Source of the DNA: Symsagittifera roscoffensis
Taxonomy: Eukaryota; Xenacoelomorpha; Acoela; Convolutidae
Direction: 5' to 3'
Length of the DNA: 64,000 nt
Assembly: GCF_963678635.1 (NCBI RefSeq)
Contig: NC_087062.1
Location: 12,754,670-12,818,669, forward strand
The notes under the pieces: model-generated
The model's input: the letters and a program-made list of their open reading frames with translations, nothing else
The model's database searches: none
What the model was told of the DNA's origin: nothing
Part shown: piece after piece, positions 1 to 10,205 of the stretch
Layout: every line of letters starts with the position of its first letter
Numbering within the stretch: the stretch's first letter is position 1
Program-made: the position numbers and the translations under genes

Positions 1-378
1 TTGGGTTGCCAGACTTTTCATTGCAAACTGGCCTGGGTGGGCTTCGTGTAATCGGTGGAGCATTGTCGATCTCTAACATGCCGGGATAACTAATCGATTG
101 TCCAAATAAAGACATCCTCCGCTGACGTGTAAATCATTCATGTACGATTTATAGTAATTTCCCAATTGCAAAATATTTTGTTTGCGGTCTTCCTCAATTG
201 CTTTAAGTGTTTTTTTCAGTACTAGATCTTTATTTGATATTAACGACATAAATTTTGAATCGAATATTTCAGGCCAAGAGAATGGAACTATGTTAATTTT
301 GACTGTTTTCTTCTTACTAGGTGATCTTTCTAAGGGATTATCCGACGGGTTGCTAGTACTTGGTGTTAAAGTATCCAT
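1..378 (-). pseudogene. pol: linker and integrase N-terminus of Ty3/gypsy copy 1 (partial)
   Basis: The segment holds the RNase H-integrase linker (basic stretch SPSKKKTVKINIVPF) and then LYLDNRLVIPAC, a phrase that precedes the integrase zinc finger in this family (copy 2 has LVDNRIAVPVQL). A stop follows at about 73-75. In-frame sequence down to base 1 reads like the first half of the HHCC zinc-binding domain (HRLHEAHPGQ). The DDE catalytic core would lie left of the window. Confidence 0.8.
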
Positions 379-423
379 GTTTTCAGTTTTAGAATCTATG
401 TCTGTTCAGTAAATTCCAGTTGT

Positions 424-1790
424 TCAGCCATATCTTTCAGTGTATTGTAGTTTGTAAAAAAAATTGTTGATTTTGCAGGATGAGTCACAGTCTTCCGTTC
501 GCGAGTGAGAATTTTGGCACACTGAAATGTTAGAGTAGTTAACTATAGCTTGGAAAGTTTCAGCGGCGCTCTCGATTTGTTTCTCACGTTCTATTTCTTG
601 GCAGGTCATATGATCTGTCGACAGGCCAATCGTATTGCAGCGTATGACGTCACGTGCTAAGAAATGTTGGGAGAATTTATTTCTAATTTGCGGCCACGAA
701 TTTCTCGGCATCAGATGATCAAATTCTAGGAGTGTAGTAATTTGGTTTACCGAGGCGATAACAAACTTTTCGTCGTCGAGTGAGACCGATACGGGTTTGC
801 CCGATGGGTGTCGGGATAGGTGATCAACAAATCCCATGTCTTTACCAGGTAAAGGTTCGACGGTAAAGTCGAACGGTAGTAATTTGTCTGCCCAACGGGT
901 GAGACGTGATGGTGCCGTTTTAGTGTATTTGTCGTCTCTCAGTGCTCCTATTAAGGCTTTTTGGTTTGTTAGAATTGAGAATTGTTTGCCCAGTAATTAG
1001 TTTTTAAAATGATTCAATGCCCACACTAGACCCACCAATTCAAGTTCATTGGTGCTGTATTTCAATTCAGCAACATTTAAAAATCTGCTAGCAAACGCTA
1101 CGGTTTTCCAATTCCCCCGATGGTCTTCTTCGATGGACGCGCCCAGTCCCAAATGAGATGCGTCGCATTTCACTCGGGTATTTAGTTTTAAATCAAAGTG
1201 ATGATTCGTTACCGTGTTACAAATTTCATTCTTAACTTTTTCAAACGCCTCGACGTGCACTGTGGACCACTTGAATGGTTTGTTTTTCTGCATTAGTTCT
1301 CTAAACGGTGCTGATAAAGACGCCAAATTTGGTATAAACTTGTTGAATTGGTTAATAGATGCCATTAGTGATCTTATATCTTTGATACATCTTGGTTCTT
1401 TCAGGTTTCTGATAGCGTCAGATTTATGTATTAGTGGTGTCGTCCCTTTTGCACCGCTTTTAAATCCCAACCATTCTATGTTATGAGTCAAGAATGTGCA
1501 TTTTTCCCATTTTATGGCTAATCCTTCGTCGTCTAGCATTTTTAAAACGTTGATAACTAGTTTTTTGTGTTCGTCCTCGCTACCCACGGTAGCAATTAAG
1601 ATGTCGTCAAGGTAACAATGAGTGTTTGGTAGTTTTTCCGTCAGACGGTCCATTATGCGTTGAAATTCATTAGGCATATTGCCTAATCCATAGAATCCGG
1701 TTTTAAAACGGTAAGAGCCTGTTACTTCTCCCACCGCGATGTTGAAATTACATTGGTTATTTGCCTTTCTTGAAAGTGGTATTTGGCTAT
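424..1790 (-). pseudogene. pol: reverse transcriptase and RNase H of Ty3/gypsy copy 1
   Basis: RT copies the element RNA and RNase H degrades it. RT is recognised by DLKYAYSQ (first catalytic Asp), FKTGFYGLGNMPNEFQ and the active site CYLDD. The connection and RNase H follow, with VKCDASHLGLGASIEE (catalytic Asp) and YSTNELELVGLVWAL (catalytic Glu). A TAA at 997-999 interrupts the frame inside the motif that reads YLLG in copy 2. The same frame then resumes through SRLTRWADKLLPF and GKDMGFVDHLSRHP, and on into a variable linker before integrase. Confidence 0.9.
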
Positions 1791-1799
1791 ATGCGTACT

Positions 1800-2717
1800 T
1801 TAGATCGATCGATGAGAACCGAATGTTTTTTTTTCGTCGTGGCCGCTAATCGTAACAGCTACGTTATCAATTATTTCAAATAGATTCGGCATTTGATATC
1901 TATTGCGAAATATCTGTTTGTTCAGTAATTTCGAGTTTAATCCTAGTTTAATTGATCCGTCTCTTTTGGCTGTTATTACGATAGGGGAAATGAAACAATT
2001 TTCAGAGAATCTAGACAGTTTTTCGATGTGGCCATCTCTTAGTAGTTGGTCAATACATAGTTTAACTTTAAGGAGAAGATGAATTGGAATGTGTTTCCCC
2101 TTTACCTGTATTGGCTTTATTGGTTCGTTAAAATAAGTATTAACTATAAAATTTTTTGATCTACCGGATCTTTTTAGGAGGTCTGAAAATTGTTTTGATA
2201 TGTTTGCTTTAAACTCACTTTGTGATGGTGTATCTTGGTTTTGCTCAGGTTTCTTGTCCGATGCAAATCTTATTTGATTGACGTCTATCCCGATGGGTGA
2301 TCCTTTCTGAGCTCTCCGTAGCTCTGGTCCGTTGGGTGGAGGTTGTTTCTGGAGTACTACTATTCCCAGGTTTGGTAATATATCGTTTCCGAGGAAATTT
2401 TTTTCTGCACCTTCGGTAATGAATAGTTTCTGATCACTAGCGTCCCAACCCTTCGATCGAATTCTCACCCGAACTCTTCTAATGATGTTTATTGTGCTCC
2501 CGAAGCCTTGGTACGCTTTCTTTGTTAGTTCGTCCACAGGTTCTAGTTTTAAAAATCTATCTCGTATCTTCAATTCGTGAAGTAAGTCTTTTTTCATGAA
2601 AGAGACTGGACTTGCTGAGTCAATCTGTATTTCCGTGCAGTAAGGATTGGAACTTCCCAGAGATACCATCAACGTCTTTTTTAGTTCTAAACATTCGTGG
2701 TTAAATACGATTCTCAC
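1800..2717 (-). pseudogene. pol: protease and N-terminal reverse transcriptase of Ty3/gypsy copy 1
   Basis: The aspartic protease should cut the polyprotein. The candidate active site reads QIDSASPVSF, so the usual D-T/S-G triad is DSA here, a change expected to harm a retropepsin. It is followed by a stretch ending FLGNDILPNLGIVVLQK, typical of the protease C-terminus, and then by the RT fingers region (KHIPIHLLLKVKL, SPIVITAKRDGSIKLGLNS). The frame is lost in a run of A residues near 1830. In the other frame the RT continues as SSIDLKYAYSQIPL. Confidence 0.85.
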
Positions 2718-2723
2718 TCTGCG

Positions 2724-3815
2724 CTAGATCTTGTCTTCGACTGCATTTATTTGGGTATCCGTATCCACTGCTAGAGCTAGGAAATCATCTAAGTTGACTT
2801 CGAATTCAGAATTTTCCTGCGGGTTAGCCCTGGTGTTTTCGTTCTCCTGGCTTGTTTGGTTTTTTCTACTATGTTTGTTTGGGTTCTTGCTGAACTCCTG
2901 CAGTGTTTTGCAAAGTGGCCTTTGTGTCCACACGTATTGCAATTTCTGTCTCTAGCTGGGCATGTAGTTAGGTGTCCTTTCTTGAACTGCTGACCACAGT
3001 TGCGGCACTTATTGTTTTCGACGATATTTAGGGTCGGTTCGGTATTGTGGTCTCTGTACCGCATTATAGGTAGAGAATTTTAGGTACTGTTGATGAATTT
3101 TGGTACCTTTCTCGTGGACTATTACATAAGATAGTACGTTTTCTGGAATCAAGTATTCTATGCATAATTTCTTTCGGCATGTTTGTAATGAAGATGTCTC
3201 TGACTAACTCAGACTCGAGCTACCCCAGCTCACAGTTCTTGCTAACTCGGATAGTATTTTATGGAATTTCTCTAAAGACTCGTTCTCTTTCTGTCTCCGA
3301 CCAAAGAATTTAAATCTTTCGTATGTTAGATTTGTAGTGACCGTAAAAGTAGTTTTGAGTAATTCCCAGAATTTAGCAAAGTTAATATCCAGTATTCTTT
3401 TCCCAGCATTTTTATGTGAGAAGCATTTTTGTCCTTCTGTTCCGAGAGCCAGGTATAATTGTGACTTTAACTTCTTATCAATATCTCCGATTTGAAGTCC
3501 GTTGAATTTTGCATTGTCTTCTGCCTTCCTCCTTCTCATTTCTTCGTTTTAATTTTGGATAGCTGTTCGGTGTTGTTCTTCTTTTTCCGCCCGACGGGCT
3601 TGATCATCAGATGGTTCCGCTGGTTATGCCATTGGGTATGCTAATTCGGTTCTTACCGGTGGGTTGATTACCTCTTCAATATCCACGGAATCTTTCGCGA
3701 TGATAGTTAGTTGGAACTTTTCCGACCACCTTTCCCAGTCGTGTTGGTTTTCACTCGATGTGTTGTTCCAAAAAAACTCTAGTCCTCGTAGGTTCGACTC
3801 GTTTGACTGCGCCAT
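2724..3815 (-). pseudogene. gag: gag of Ty3/gypsy copy 1
   Basis: This would encode the structural polyprotein that forms the particle and binds element RNA. The start ATG at 3815 lies at the LTR edge and reads MAQ, as in copy 2. The middle part (3539-3204) carries a capsid-like helical region with the conserved stretch LKSQLYLALGTEG. The nucleocapsid part (3064-2850) has two zinc knuckles: an unusual CX2CX7HX3C (CRNC...GHLTTC) and a canonical CX2CX4HX4C (CNTCGHKGHFAKHC). Two in-frame stops (3624-3626, 3549-3551) and a frameshift near 3225 break it, so no full product is expected. Confidence 0.88.
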
Positions 3816-4147
3816 GTTAAAAAATTAGGATAAACCGTCTATAGGTTAATATCGGTTGAACTTAAACTAATACTAGTTTAAGGCACAGATCGGGTTAGGA
3901 TTCCTACAATTTGTTGTAGGCTTTTATTTAAGACTAAATAAAAGACTAAGGTAATTTCGCTAAGGTTAAGAGATAAGAAAAAGGTTGAATTAAGATTTAG
4001 TCTCACAAGATTGGTTGCATATCAAAAAGTAGACAATGAGCAATCTCTCTAGATCTACCAAAAGCCGTTGCGCTTTTGGCAGGTATTTTTAAATTAGCAT
4101 GGTCATAGGTTAGAGCTTAATATAAATTAGAGGTTATAATGTTAGCA
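3814..4147 (-). repeat. 5' LTR of Ty3/gypsy copy 1 (right border tentative)
   Basis: The segment just upstream of gag starts TGTTAAAAAA and is taken to end near 4147 with TTAGCA, giving TG...CA borders of about 334 bp. On the element strand it carries an AT-rich box (TATATTAA) near its start. The matching LTR is outside the window, so the outer border is a guess. The inner border is better supported, because the following bases TGGCGCA match the primer-binding-site start of copy 2. Confidence 0.5.
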
Positions 4148-4460
4148 TAAAGTATCACCTTTGACATCCCCTTTTGTGAGTGTGTGTGTGGGGGGGGGGG
4201 GATAGTTAACAGAATCCGCCAACCCTATAAAGAACAAATTCAATGGTTGAACATCTGTGCATTTTGGACCTTGTAACCAACTTCGCCCTTCTGCGATAGA
4301 GGGGGGGGGGGGGGGGTGATAATTAAAAATAATTAGATCCACCATTTATTCATTTTTTAAAAAAATTTTCGAAGCAGTTTGGTCAGATTTTTGCACGTTT
4401 TCTCCTTAGATTTGATTGAGAGAGTTCTTTCGTCTATAGGCTTGATTGTTGTAATCCTTG
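4148..4460. repeat. noncoding stretch with two long G runs
   Basis: No gene is seen. Two poly(G) tracts, ending near 4201 and 4316, are each followed by a MITE-end-like motif (ATAGTTAAC and TGATAATTA). The phrase CTGCGATAGAGGGGG resembles the inner arm of the foldback at 6997-7066. This is probably debris of the same poly(C/G)-bearing MITE group. Confidence 0.5.
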
Positions 4461-4543
4461 CTCCTATTACCCATTCACATGGAACCTGTGTGCCAGGTTA
4501 CAAAAAAAGTTAGAATCAGTTTTGATTGAAAGAAGTAACTTAC

Positions 4544-4730
4544 TTTCCAGGGACCAAAGGCTGTCTTCCTGGTAGAACGAGAGGTCAATATCACTGTTAT
4601 CGCAGGTCATCTGCACTTCATTGGTATTGTACTGCCACGAGCCCAGAGACATTTCACATGTCTGGGAGTCGAAGGGGAAGTCAGTGATATCTAGGTTGCT
4701 CGAAGTACGGTAGTCCGTCGGACGGGCCCA
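4544..4730 (-). pseudogene. nicotinic-receptor-like gene remnant, Cys-loop exon
   Basis: This exon would encode the Cys-loop and loop B of a pentameric ligand-gated channel subunit: WARPTDYRTSS, DFPFDSQTCEMSLGSWQY, and QEDSLWSLES. It aligns residue for residue with the exon at 16818-17406 and has the same GT donor (GTAAGT at 4543-4538) in the same phase. A pyrimidine-rich tract and AG precede 4730. The first cysteine of the Cys-loop is serine here, while the second is kept. No transmembrane exon follows before the retrotransposon at 1-4147. The missing cysteine, the frameshift in the exon to the right and the missing membrane part together favour a pseudogene. Confidence 0.8.
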
Positions 4731-4863
4731 CTATACTAGTGAGGGGAGAAATTCAAACAGACTTCACAATAATTTTTTAATAGTTCTGGTAAATTGGTAT
4801 GGAGTCATTTAAGTGATTCTTTAAGAAGTCAGTGGTATCACTAATTTTGTTTATGTTATGTAC

Positions 4864-5097
4864 CAGGGGCGGATCTAGGATTTTCCCAGAGCTCTAAAAA
4901 GACCCTATTTTGGCAAACTTTTGAAACAACAGACCAAAAAAAGAATTTTTAGGCACTTTTTGGAAAAGCTTCCCCCTCAAAATTGGTATATAATGGTGCC
5001 GAGGCGCCTTTCGAAAAATTTTAGGGCCCGTCAGCTAAAAATGGATATCTCAAATTAGTGAAAAGGGGGCCCCTTTGGGTTGACAGGGGGTCGAATC
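4864..5097 (+). mobile_element. hAT-type MITE fragment (left end)
   Basis: It starts with the terminal sequence CAGGGGCGGATCTAGGATTT, identical over this length to the complete copy at 29178-29521. It shares the internal phrases AGGGCCCGTCAGC, AAAATGGATATC and GGGGGTCGAATC. It lacks the right terminal inverted repeat, so it is truncated. It sits in what should be an intron of the receptor remnant. Confidence 0.75.
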
Positions 5098-5139
5098 ACT
5101 GTTTTTTCCTAAACTCTCTGAAATGCTCCCTTTTCCGTC

Positions 5140-5297
5140 TGAGTGCACGGTCAGTGGAACAACAATGTCGAACTTGTTGTGATCGAAGGTGCGCACATCA
5201 TTGTATGAAGAACATCGGGAGTCCAGATGTCTTCTCTAAACACCCGCACCCTCTCCAGTCCAGTGTGGTCCGCTGGATCCCATGTCAGAAGTTGGTC
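5140..5297 (-). pseudogene. nicotinic-receptor-like gene remnant, loop A exon (frameshifted)
   Basis: The minus strand encodes DQLLTWDPADHTGLERVRVF, then REDIWTPDVL and, in a different frame, YNDVRTFDHNKFDIVVPLTV. These match the extracellular domain of the intact receptor at 13452-17406, including the loop A tryptophan motif (IWTPD). One base appears to be missing near 5206, which shifts the frame inside the exon. The exon borders are not clean: neither a GT donor nor an AG acceptor sits where alignment with the paralogue puts the junctions. This agrees with decay, although non-canonical splicing is possible. Confidence 0.78.
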
Positions 5298-5935
5298 ATA
5301 CCCACAACATTCAAACACTTTAATCTGTTTTTTTTTCTTCAGACAATCTTTTAAAAAATTAGTATAAATAAGGGTACCATTTATAAATAGTTAGTTAGTG
5401 TAAGTGATCATTGAACAAGAAGCTCAAATTTTTCGAGCCACTGTAATTAGGGCAATAAAAAAGATACAAAAAATTTACGTAACCGAAAAATAATTTTTTT
5501 TAAAAATTTTTTTCAAAATATTTATATCCAATCCACTGCAAACAATTGGCTGAAATAAAAAACTAAATAATTCAGGCCGGTTTTTCTCGACACCGAAACA
5601 AACTTTTAATTTTGAAATCGAAGCGTGACTTAAAGGGCTCCGGTATGACACAACAGTAACTCTTCTATTGTTTATTGGTAGGTAGCTAATTTTGCGTTAA
5701 AAAATATAACCGAGCCCTAGTTCCTTCCTTCAGCTTTGCGTGGTCGGAAAAACAACAGATAAGACAACTATTATACTAAGTACCAAAAGTCGACAATTTT
5801 TAAATTAAGATTAACCAGTTTTTTAGTCAAATACAGTTTTTCAGTACGAAGTAGTTTTCCAGAATAAAATTGGTACTAAATGGAAGGGTTCAATTTTTCT
5901 GGAACTTAGGTTTTTAGTGATTGAATTTATGTGGC

Positions 5936-6144
5936 GTGCCATTGAAGACGTTGAAAATTCAACATTTCGATCGACTGATCTTTCATGTCGAACCCAATCA
6001 GCTGGTATAATGTAACCCGGAAATGAACCAAAGTTATATCAGACTGGTTTCTAACTGGTCTCACTCGGATGTCATAATTGGACAGAAGTTTCCGGAGGTG
6101 TGACACTTCAGGCAGTGCAGATGAGTCATTGGTAGCATCAGCTG
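5936..6144 (-). pseudogene. nicotinic-receptor-like gene remnant, N-terminal exon
   Basis: It encodes the start of the ligand-binding domain: LRKLLSNYDIRVRPVRNQSD, then TLYQLIGFDMKDQSIEMLNF and QRLQWH. This aligns with LRKDLLQDYDFQSRPVENHS of the intact neighbour. A good acceptor (TTTTGTTCAG) lies at 6145, so a separate signal-peptide exon is expected upstream. I could not identify it with confidence. At the 3' side the coding match ends at QWH with no GT donor. Confidence 0.78.
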
Positions 6145-6159
6145 CTGAACAAAAGTAAT

Positions 6160-6996
6160 TTGCAACATTTGAAACCAAGAACAGAAAAAAATAGCTGGAA
6201 TTTTTGAACTATCTGCATTCGACATTGTTAGAACTGTAATTGACTGAACGAAAATGGTAGCTGGCTCAAAGCTTGCAACCATATGAAAATGAAAATTTAT
6301 AACAGCTGCAGAACTGACTTTTTTCAAGCTTTTTTACTCTCCGTCATCTAAATAATCTCCGTAAAATATCTTAAATGCAAAATTTTGTAGCTCTGTCGAT
6401 TAGTGTACCGACTTTTGAAGAAAGTAACAGAAATGGTTTCTGAACCGGATAAATTTGCGGCTTACGCGTCAGAAACGCAATATATTGAACCATAATTATC
6501 CCATATTGACAACTGTGAAATATTGCAAATAAAGATGACAAACGATTTCCTGTTAAGTTTTCCCTTTTGAGCTCAAAACAACAAAATCCTTCACACCGCT
6601 TTAAAAATTCGGTCAAAACCTGTTATTTATAAGGTCGCTTCTTGTCCGGAATAATCATATTCCGAGCACAAATTCGTCGTCAAAATTTATTATTGTCCAT
6701 TTTTTTGAAAAAAGGGTCGGAATATTTATGCTTGCTGGTTTTTTTTTAATGAATGAAACCTGTGCATTTTTCAATTTTCATTTGCGTGTACCAATTGCGA
6801 TGGTGGCACCCCTCATACGCGAAGGACCGAATGCGCGAAAATCAAAATCAGCCAATCAGATTTCAGTAATCTAAAATGTGGAAAGAAAGTATACATTACC
6901 AGGGACTGAATATTGATATTGGCCGAATATAAAAACGGCAGAAATATGCAAAATTTTCAAATTGCCACTGACTGCCGCCGAATTGGAACTAATTTT
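6160..6996. other. noncoding stretch
   Basis: The upstream exon of the receptor remnant may lie at the left of this stretch. Otherwise I see no gene or repeat. The phrases CGAAGGACCGAATGCGCG (about 6820) and, inverted, at about 7190-7230 may be arms of an older foldback. Confidence 0.4.
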
Positions 6997-7066
6997 GGAT
7001 CATGTTAACTATTCCCCCCCCCCCCTTTTGCAATAGAGGGGGGGGGGTGAATAGTTAACAAGATCC
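6997..7066. mobile_element. 70-bp foldback MITE with poly(C) arms
   Basis: The left arm is GGATCATGTTAACTATTC followed by a C run. The right arm is its inverse, a G run followed by GAATAGTTAACAAGATCC. The centre is only TTTTGCAATAGA. The flanks are CTAATTTT and TAAATTTT, an imperfect 8-bp target duplication. The GGATCA end plus C run resembles the larger element at 16072-16563. Confidence 0.6.
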
Positions 7067-7335
7067 TAAATTTTATATTTCAAGGATTTCGTTATGAAAG
7101 AAGCAAAAAATTGCTTCATATAACTGAATGGTAATTGCATCTTTCTAAAAAATTGACTTTCGGCTAATTTTGTTTTCGGTCCTTTGCTCACGAGTTTTTT
7201 TCGCCCATTCGGTCCTTCGCGCTTGAGAATAGCCCCCAATTGCGATACCTTAATCAAGCTCAAAAATTATTCGAAGTGGAGTTGAGGACGCTTATTGGCC
7301 CAAATAATGTGGCAATAAAAGAGAAGTGCTTACGT

Positions 7336-7535
7336 AGCAGTATTTAGACAACCGCGTATTCAGACACGTTAGTATTTAGACAAATACTGTTTTAACCAAT
7401 CAGAATCGAGACAAGGAAGAAATTAATAAATATTTATTATTTATTTTGGATTATTTATGTCTTATGTCGATTCTGATTGGTTCATACAGTATTTGTCTAA
7501 ATACTGACGAGTATGACTTGTCTAAATACAGGCCG
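7336..7535. mobile_element. foldback MITE with ~70-bp inverted arms
   Basis: Arms at 7336-7409 and 7467-7535 are inverted copies. The inner part is nearly perfect (AGTATTTAGACAAATACTG against CAGTATTTGTCTAAATACT, then AACCAATCAGAATCGA against TCGATTCTGATTGGTT). The outer parts are more diverged. The short centre is AT-rich. No coding capacity. Confidence 0.7.
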
Positions 7536-7653
7536 CACTCCAAGCGAAGTAGATCACTTTATATGTCTATAGGACAAATTACAAAAAAAAAGAAGAATAT
7601 TCCACATTGCTTCATCAATGTTGTTTCTTTAATTTAAAGCATTTTTGAAGCCT

Positions 7654-7800
7654 ATTCCAAGCAGCCTAAGCTAAAGTCAAAATATCCAGCCTCCATTATT
7701 GTATGTTTTAAACATGAGGATTTACATTTAAACAAATCAAGACTGCTAATATCAGGGCGTTGCCCTGGATGTTTTGACTGTACTTTAGGCTAGTTGGAAT
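7654..7800. repeat. inverted repeat containing a terminus of the hairpin-bearing family
   Basis: Arms of about 36 bp at 7654-7689 (ATTCCAAGCAGCCTAAGC...) and 7765-7800 face each other. Between them, on the minus strand, is a diverged 3' end of the family seen at 38428-38948: a stem CAGGGC/GCCCTG with changed loop, then AGCAGTCTTGATTT. Confidence 0.55.
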
Positions 7801-8984
7801 AAACTTAGCTGTGAAACCTCAATAATAGAATTTAAGAAAAAACATTGATAAACAAATTAGAAAACTTTAATTTTTTTTGTAGTTTTCGAAAAAAGATATT
7901 TCATATGTGCTAGATGCAAAGCAAACGGATGTTGATTAAGTTGAAATTTTGTTTTGAAAATTTTGTTTGACAGATAATGGTGTTTCAAGCAGCAGTTTGT
8001 AGTTTTTCGAACTATCTGTTCAACTTTTTCTATCGGCATTTTTGTACCGATCATTTCTTGTATCGGACATTTGAAAAACAAACATCGGTTTTTTTGGTCA
8101 TTGAATTTATCCATTTTACGGTGATAAGCTGACGTGAACTTAATGTCAAGTCATTTCTGCTTAGTGCTATGAATGAAGTCTCCCGCCTTTAACAAAAATG
8201 AAAACAAGTCGGTTATTAAAAATTTTCGTGGTCTAAAAAATAGTCAAAATAATCGATTCCCAAGTTTAGTTCAGAAAACAAAATTAGACTAAAAAGGGAT
8301 ATAAATCCATTTTTTCTCGCCAAAAATATAGTGCATTATGATTCATTTGAAATCCCTGGTAATGGATTATATAATAGGTAGAAAATCACATTAAAATTGA
8401 TTTTTTCCACTTTAGTTTTGCTTTGCGTTGTGCAAAATTTTGTAAGATTTTCTGCATTTATCAAATGAGTAATACGGAAATTTTGCAAAGCGAGTGTCGG
8501 CCTATTTCATTTCTAACTCTAAATACAAGTTGCAAACGGTTCCGTTAACCTCCCCCACCCACCGCATTTTAAAGAACAAACCCCCCCCCCCCCCCCCCCC
8601 CACACCGCACCTGAACCAACCCTCCTCACCGGGTGCGAGGTAATTGGTTTAGGTACGGGCTTGGAGGGGGTTAGTGGTTCAGGTGGGGGGAGCGAATGGT
8701 CAAAGATGCAAACGTTAGGGGGGATGGTTAATGGAAGGAGGATTAGTCCACCTCCAATTTAACACTCCGTTCAAAGTTTCTTAAAGTTTAAAAAAATTGT
8801 TGAAAGAAACAAAATTCAGTTACTGAATAACATTTAAAAAAAAATCAAAGCACCGCAGCAAAAAATAATTTGAGCAACCAGTAACCAACGTTAGTCTAAA
8901 ACGTAGAAAAAGCTTTATGTGCGGTAAAATTCGCATCTCAATAAAGTGAAAAAAAAATTTATTACAGAATGGATTTTTTTTGCC
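7801..8984. other. noncoding stretch with a 22-base C run
   Basis: No convincing gene is seen. A run of about 22 C at 8581-8602 is followed by C- and G-rich sequence (8603-8740) with CACACCGCACCTGAACC and GGTTCAGGTGGGGGG in inverted relation. The rest is AT-rich without recognisable content. Confidence 0.45.
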
Positions 8985-9109
8985 TCGAAAAATAGTAAAA
9001 TTATTATGCATTTTTAATTGATTATATTTGATTTTTTTTCCATTTTTGTGGACACTGACAATGAAACTCAATTATAATCGATTTTTATTCATGGAACTAC
9101 AATGCGGGC
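8985..9109. repeat. degenerate end of the ATAATCGATTAT foldback family
   Basis: It carries GACACTGACAATGAAACTC, ATTATAATCGATTTTTATTC and ATGGAACTACAATGCGGGC. These match the right end of the element at 19080-20298 (GAGACTGACAATAAAAATCC ... AACTTCAGTGCGGGC). Only one end is clear. Confidence 0.55.
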
Positions 9110-9408
9110 TGTTGTCGATCCTGCCCAATTTTGGTCGCTATGGACAAGTTTGGACACATGCATTGAAAAATTGCATGATAAGATAAACCTTTTTTCTACA
9201 ACCGTTCTTTTAGATATTTCATTTCTGGAAAAACTTCTAAAAAAATAAACTACGAAAAAGCGAAAGGAATATTTTCCAAAAATTCTGATACCAAAAAAAT
9301 GTGCCTCAAACTAATATGCCAGATATAGTATTCATTTATATACAAATAGAACAAAAAAGGATAAGTGAAAACACACGCTCTGTTCAAAAAAAATTTCAGT
9401 ACAATCAC

Positions 9409-10205
9409 AAATTACCCGTGTCGAAGTGCTCAATTTGTTTTGATTTTCTCGACCAAAAATTGGTATGTTTCGACCGCCTCGACCAAGTTTTGGTATGTCT
9501 CCATTTTCTCGACTAAATTTTGGTATGTTTTGACTTTCACGACCCAACAAAAAAGTGTTCGACTTTGTTCGACCCAGTTCAGATATGTTTCAACTTCCTC
9601 GACTTTCTCGACGAAAAATTTTTAAAAATTTGTTTGTTCGACCTCGCCGAGATATGCTTCGACATTCTGAACCAAAAATGGGTGTATCTCGACTGTCTCG
9701 ACTAAAAGATTTTTGATCGATCCCAGATTCGTTTCAAGCGGCGTGACTAACTATGCGATGTGTAATGATTTGCTCATATCCAGATCACAAAAGACTTGTT
9801 CTCGACCAAAATTGGGTATGTTTCGACTGTGCTCAACCTTTGTTTCAACTTTCTCGACCGACGTTTTTATAAAATTTGTTTCTTTGACCTCGAATAGATA
9901 TTTTTCGAGATTCTCAATCAAAAATGTGTGCATTTCGACTGTCTCGTCTGAAATGTTTTGATCGATCCCAGATTTGTTTCTAGCGGCGTGGCTAACTATG
10001 AAATTTGTAATGATTTGCTCATCTCTAGATCACAAAAAGCTTTGTTCTCGACCAAAATTGGGCATGTTTCGACTTTTTCGACATATGTTTCAACTTTCTC
10101 GACCAAAATCGGGAACGTTTTGACTTTCTGCTTGCCCTATATTTCAACTTTCTCGACCGAAATTGAGTATGTTTTGACTTTATCAGTCTATGTTTCTGAT
10201 ATTGA
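9409..10205 (+). repeat. minisatellite with ~30-bp monomer and a ~243-bp higher-order unit
   Basis: The motif CTCGACCAAAATTGGGTATG and relatives (TTTCGACTTTCTCGACC) recur about every 30 bases. A larger unit starting GATCGATCCCAGATT occurs at about 9716 and 9959, a spacing of 243 bases, and includes AATGATTTGCTCAT and CACAAAA. The short open frames on both strands follow from the repeat and are not genes. Confidence 0.8.

Larger units (their letters stand above)
1..3815 (-). mobile_element. Ty3/gypsy LTR retrotransposon, copy 1, internal region (decayed, cut by window edge)
   Basis: On the minus strand the domains run gag, protease, reverse transcriptase, RNase H, linker and the start of integrase, which is the Ty3/gypsy order. 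The element leaves the window at base 1 inside the integrase zinc-binding region. It is dead: gag has in-frame stops at 3624-3626 and 3549-3551 and a frameshift near 3225; pol has a frameshift in a poly(A) run near 1830 and a stop at 997-999. Its protein is clearly related to copies 2 and 3 in this window but not nearly identical to them. Confidence 0.93.
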
